A stretch of 11,701 bases of DNA. It comes from Eimeria necatrix (Eukaryota > Apicomplexa > Conoidasida > Eucoccidiorida > Eimeriidae). The notes under the pieces are model-generated. The model made no database searches. It saw nothing but the letters and a program-made list of their open reading frames with translations, and was not told the DNA's origin. The stretch's first letter is position 1. Each line of letters starts with the position of its first letter. Shown one piece after another: positions 9,297 to 11,701 of the stretch. The DNA is taken from positions 1 through 11,701 of the forward strand of contig NW_013651834.1 of the NCBI RefSeq assembly GCF_000499385.1, written 5' to 3'. The position numbers were made by a program, and so were the translations under genes.

Positions 9297-9365
9297 AGTG
9301 CCATCTACCGAGACACAACTTGGCGGCAGGAAGTCCTCGCGTCCAGCAAAAGAGAAGAGCAGTAG
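9297..9365 (+). other. Possible alternative last exon of CSN5
   Basis: After an AG at 9295-9296 the phase-0 frame reads SAIYRDTTWRQEVLASS and ends at TAG 9363-9365. The start resembles the CSN5 C-terminal SQVIKDKLFNQ of animals and plants in spacing and character. Exon 6 would need a phase-0 donor, for example GTTGGT at 8739. That donor is weak, and the clearest family features end before it, so this stays a hypothesis next to the 8780 stop. Confidence 0.3.
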
Positions 9366-9369
9366 AAGA

Positions 9370-9626
9370 TTGAGAAGATAATGCCAAAAAGTTCGAAACT
9401 TCGCTTCGAAACTTTCTAATCTTCTTCTTGGCGAGCCAAGTGTTTAGGCGGTCACAGAGTGCAGGAGGCGGCGCGCTGCAGCGCTGTACAGCTTTTGCTG
9501 GGCTGGGGTATTCGCGGGGTGTGCAGCTAGTTTGAGTTTAAAACTATTCCTTGCTTTTGAATTGTTGGGAAAACTTCTACTTAGACTGGATCTGCTGCAG
9601 CTTGCAGCTTCGAGATCTGCCCAGGA
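9370..9626. other. Spacer with no supported gene
   Basis: Only short frames are present. AAGTTCGAAACTT..GCTTCGAAACTTT around 9389-9415 contains a short repeated TTCGAAACTT. I see no RNA gene or known motif. Confidence 0.35.
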
Positions 9627-9630
9627 TTGG

Positions 9631-9673
9631 CAGCAGCAGCAGCAGCAGCAGCTGCTGCTGCTGTTGCTGCTGG
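9631..9673. repeat. (CAG)7 joined to (CTG)n, self-complementary
   Basis: Seven CAG units (9631-9651) are followed at once by CTG units with one TTG interruption (9652-9673). The two halves are reverse complements and could form a long hairpin with almost no loop. Confidence 0.9.
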
Positions 9674-10250
9674 GTTGCTGCTGCTCGCCGTTGTTCCTCT
9701 ACCTTACTTTGCACACATATGTTCGCCGCTGGTGCATTTCCGCACCAGTGGTCTCTTTCAAACAGCTCGGGCACTCCCTGTGGGGCCCCAGGCTCTCGTG
9801 GCGCAGCAGGAACTGCCTGCAGCGCCTGAGCTGCTGCAGCTCTGCTGCTGCGCTGCTGCGCTGCTGCAGCCCCGCTGGCGGGGGCAGCAGCAGTGCGCAG
9901 CAGCGCAGCAGCAGCGCGGCAGCACCCCAAGACCTGGCGAGAGTTCGCGGGCCCCTCAAGCCAGTTGACCCTCCAAAACCTTACAAACCCCTTTAAAGAA
10001 TTACTGAGAAATAAAGCCCTAAGGAATAAATACTGACAAGCACTTAACCACAACTCACTCTTCGCCCAGACGCAGCAGCACGAACTGCATGCACAACGCT
10101 GCAGCAAACAAATCCTTCCCGACATTGAAGAGGAACAAACACCACAGAAAAACCAAAACAAATGCGCAAAAGGCGGATACATCATCTCGAAACACAAAGA
10201 CGCCTTGCGCAAACAGCCAAGAGCGCGCACGACGGACCCTTAACACCCGC
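9674..10250. other. GC-rich CAG/CTG region, coding status unresolved
   Basis: Open frames of 92 to 217 codons overlap on both strands (for example 9532-9996 plus, 9577-10230 minus). They are open mainly because CAG/CTG/GCA codons cannot make stops. The middle part (about 9740-9960) is more GC-rich than the flanks and ends near AATAAA-type sequences at about 10010, so a terminal exon on the plus strand is conceivable. No frame resembles a family I know, so I do not call a gene. Confidence 0.35.
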
Positions 10251-10253
10251 CTC

Positions 10254-10472
10254 GCTGGCTAGCTAGCTAGCTAGCTGCGTGGCCAGGTGGCGCTGTCTGC
10301 CTGGCTGGCTTGCTAGCTACCTAGCTAACTAGCTAGCTACATACGTAGCTACCCAGCTAGCTAGCTAGCCACGAAGCCAGACAGCACCACCTGGCCACGG
10401 AGCTCTCAAGCTAGCCGTCCAGCTCCCTCGCTAGCTAGCTAGCTGGCTAGCTAGCTAGCTAGCTAGCTACCT
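10254..10472. repeat. AGCT array with a large imperfect inverted repeat
   Basis: The stretch is dominated by the palindromic tetranucleotide AGCT/CTAG with variants (TGGC, TACC). Inside are two non-tetranucleotide arms, about 10278-10305 and 10371-10399. They are inverted copies (CGTGGCCAGGTGG against CCACCTGGCCACG) with a few differences, centred near 10338. The arms plus the AGCT runs could form a cruciform of well over 100 bases. Confidence 0.88.
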
Positions 10473-10604
10473 GGCGGCTGCTTGTGGAGACGAGAAGGAG
10501 CGCAAGAGGAACGTGAGACCAACTTGGGGGGCGGAGTGTATGTACAGTCTGCGCACTTCGTCTTGGGTGGCCCTCGGGCGGACTTAGCGCCAGAGGCGAT
10601 CCCA

Positions 10605-10740
10605 TTTGCTGTTTTTGCTGCTGCTGTTTTTGCTGCTGCTGTTTTTGCTGCTGCCGTTTTTGCTGCTGCTGTTTTTGCTGCTGCCGTTTTTGCTGCTGCC
10701 GCTTTTGCTGCTGTTCTTTTTGCTGCTTTTTCTTTCGCAG
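10605..10740. repeat. 15-bp minisatellite, GCTGCTGCTGTTTTT-like
   Basis: About eight to nine units of 15 bases, with CTG/CCG variation and shorter last units. Because the unit is a multiple of three the array is open: it would read Phe-Ala-Ala-Ala-Val on the plus strand and Lys/Arg-Gln-Gln-Gln on the minus strand. The minus reading continues into EFVCTGEEATETLLRKKK, which looks more protein-like than the plus reading. I do not see a gene structure that would support it. Confidence 0.85.
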
Positions 10741-10856
10741 TAGTGTCTCCGTAGCTTCTTCACCAGTACAGACAAACTCAGGCCCTTTCTGGCCTGCCGA
10801 GGGAGTGTCTTTGGGCCCCTCGTCTTTTCGCAGGCCCCGGGGAGTCCGTGTTGCTC

Positions 10857-11065
10857 CCCGGGTGTACGTACACCTGGGGTGTGCACGTACACCTGGGGTG
10901 TACACGCAGATTCTGAGGTGTACAAGTAGACCCTGAGGTGTACACGTACACCTGGGGTGTACACCCACATTCTGAGGTGTGGTGTACGTACACCTGGGGT
11001 GTACGTACACCTGGGGTGTACGTACAGTGTGGGGTGTACACGTACAGCGTGGGGTGTACGTACAG
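10857..11065. repeat. GTGTACGTACACCTGGG minisatellite
   Basis: Degenerate units of about 17-27 bases share TGGGGTGTAC(G)TACAC, many with the palindrome GTACGTAC (10864, 10984, 11001, 11018, 11056). The array stops six bases before the stop codon of the minus-strand gene at 11071, so it probably lies in that gene's 3' UTR or flank. Long minus-strand open frames across it consist of the repeat itself. Confidence 0.88.
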
Positions 11066-11070
11066 CGGAG

Positions 11071-11701
11071 CTAGCGGTTGTGGGCCTGCCTGCTGGCTGC
11101 AGCTTCGGCGGCCCAGCCGTTGGGCATTTTGGCCTCGGCAATGAACTCGGGAATGGAGTTGAGTTGGGTGGCGGGGGGTTTGTTGGAGCGTTTGGACTCC
11201 ATGCGTTTGGAGCGGGCGAACTCCAAAGTGGACAAGTTGCCAGTTTCCCAGCCCAAGTTGAGGTCGGGGGGGGCCCCCGGGGCCCCCCTGAGGGGGGCCC
11301 CCACGGGGGCCCCCAGCCGCTTGGAGGGCTTGACTTCGTCGGACTCGAAGTAGGGACTGTCGCCAGTTTCCACGGAGGGCCGGAAGGAAGAAGACCTGCT
11401 CAAGTCCCCCCCCCCGTGACCACTGGTCTGGTCCGGTCTGGTCTGGAAGGAGGGCGGCGAGGGGCTGCAGAAGCAGTCAATCCACCAGGGCATGCTCACG
11501 TGTTTGCGCAGAATCAAACACCCCAGCAGTCCCAAAAAGAAAACTGTCACCGACCCCACAGCCACTCCGATTACCCAGCCAGGATATCCTTCTTCTCTTT
11601 GAATATAATCTGTCGTCGCCGTCACCTGAACAACACCCCCCACCCACGCCTCCCAGCTGTACGTACACCCCACGCCCCACACCTCCAGCAGCAGCAGCAG
11701 C
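11071..11701 (-). CDS. C-terminal part of a single-pass membrane protein (partial)
   Basis: The frame is open from the window edge to TAG at 11073-11071 and continues beyond the window, so the N-terminal part is missing. A hydrophobic segment WVIGVAVGSVTVFFLGLLGC (about 11577-11509) is followed by a basic LRKH stop-transfer signal and a hydrophilic tail of about 145 residues. The tail is rich in Ser, Pro, Gly and charge; a GAPVGAPLRGAPGAP stretch is encoded by runs of GGGGGCCCC. The layout suggests a type I surface or secretory-organelle protein with its tail in the cytosol. The small residues early in the helix would suit intramembrane cleavage, as in microneme adhesins, but the tail lacks the acidic, Trp-ending form typical of TRAP-family proteins, so I assign no family. 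The exon may start at 11625, after TTCAG, since 11626-11701 resembles repeat DNA. Confidence 0.6.
   Translation of the reverse strand, partial: LLLLLEVWGVGCTYSWEAWVGGVVQVTATTDYIQREEGYPGWVIGVAVGSVTVFFLGLLGCLILRKHVSMPWWIDCFCSPSPPSFQTRPDQTSGHGGGDLSRSSSFRPSVETGDSPYFESDEVKPSKRLGAPVGAPLRGAPGAPPDLNLGWETGNLSTLEFARSKRMESKRSNKPPATQLNSIPEFIAEAKMPNGWAAEAAASRQAHNR
11687..11701. repeat. CAG tract at the window edge
   Basis: Five CAG/AGC units run to the last base, so the true length is unknown. On the minus strand it would read poly-Leu or poly-Cys, or be intronic. Confidence 0.7.

Noticed and set aside
9577..10230. 217-codon minus-strand frame
   Set aside because: Several frames on both strands are equally open because of CAG/CTG-rich DNA; no conserved segment was found and its start region looks like AT-rich spacer.
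10857..11065. CRISPR-like array of short repeats
   Set aside because: The units are contiguous and degenerate without unique spacers of constant length, and the window is clearly eukaryotic.

Overview
The window looks like nuclear DNA of an apicomplexan coccidian, most likely an Eimeria species. This rests on intron-containing genes whose proteins fit coccidian ribosomal and signalosome families, many CAG/CTG tracts in exons, introns and spacers, poly-Ala/Gln insertions inside a conserved protein, and frequent GCATGC palindromes. The species cannot be told from the sequence alone.

Layout: (1) Positions 1-2780 hold no gene I can support. (2) 2993-3964 (+) is a two-exon gene for 40S ribosomal protein eS26 (RPS26). 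GCATGC palindromes lie 120-210 bases upstream of its start codon, and an (AGC)n tract begins a few bases after its stop. (3) 3965-5579 is a spacer with a 237-bp tandem duplication whose copies appear identical. (4) 5580-8780 (+) is a gene of at least six exons for the JAMM metalloprotease CSN5, the catalytic subunit of the COP9 signalosome. Its exons were assembled here by matching splice sites and codon phase to the family; they include a 39-base microexon. A further 3' exon near 9297-9365 is possible. (5) 8781-9530 is a spacer, or possibly the last intron and 3' UTR of CSN5, with 26-bp and 85-bp direct duplications. (6) 9530-10250 is rich in CAG/CTG and open on both strands, without a convincing gene. 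(7) 10250-11070 is almost entirely satellite-like: an AGCT array with a large imperfect inverted repeat, a 15-bp minisatellite, and a GTACGTAC-containing minisatellite. (8) 11071-11701 (-) is the 3' end of a gene for a membrane protein with one transmembrane helix and a cytoplasmic tail of about 145 residues; the gene continues past the window.

The genes do not form a pathway: eS26 acts in the small ribosomal subunit, CSN5 removes the ubiquitin-like NEDD8 from cullins, and the third is an unidentified membrane protein. The most unusual aspect is the density of local duplications and simple repeats of many different unit lengths. I found no convincing novel multi-gene system.
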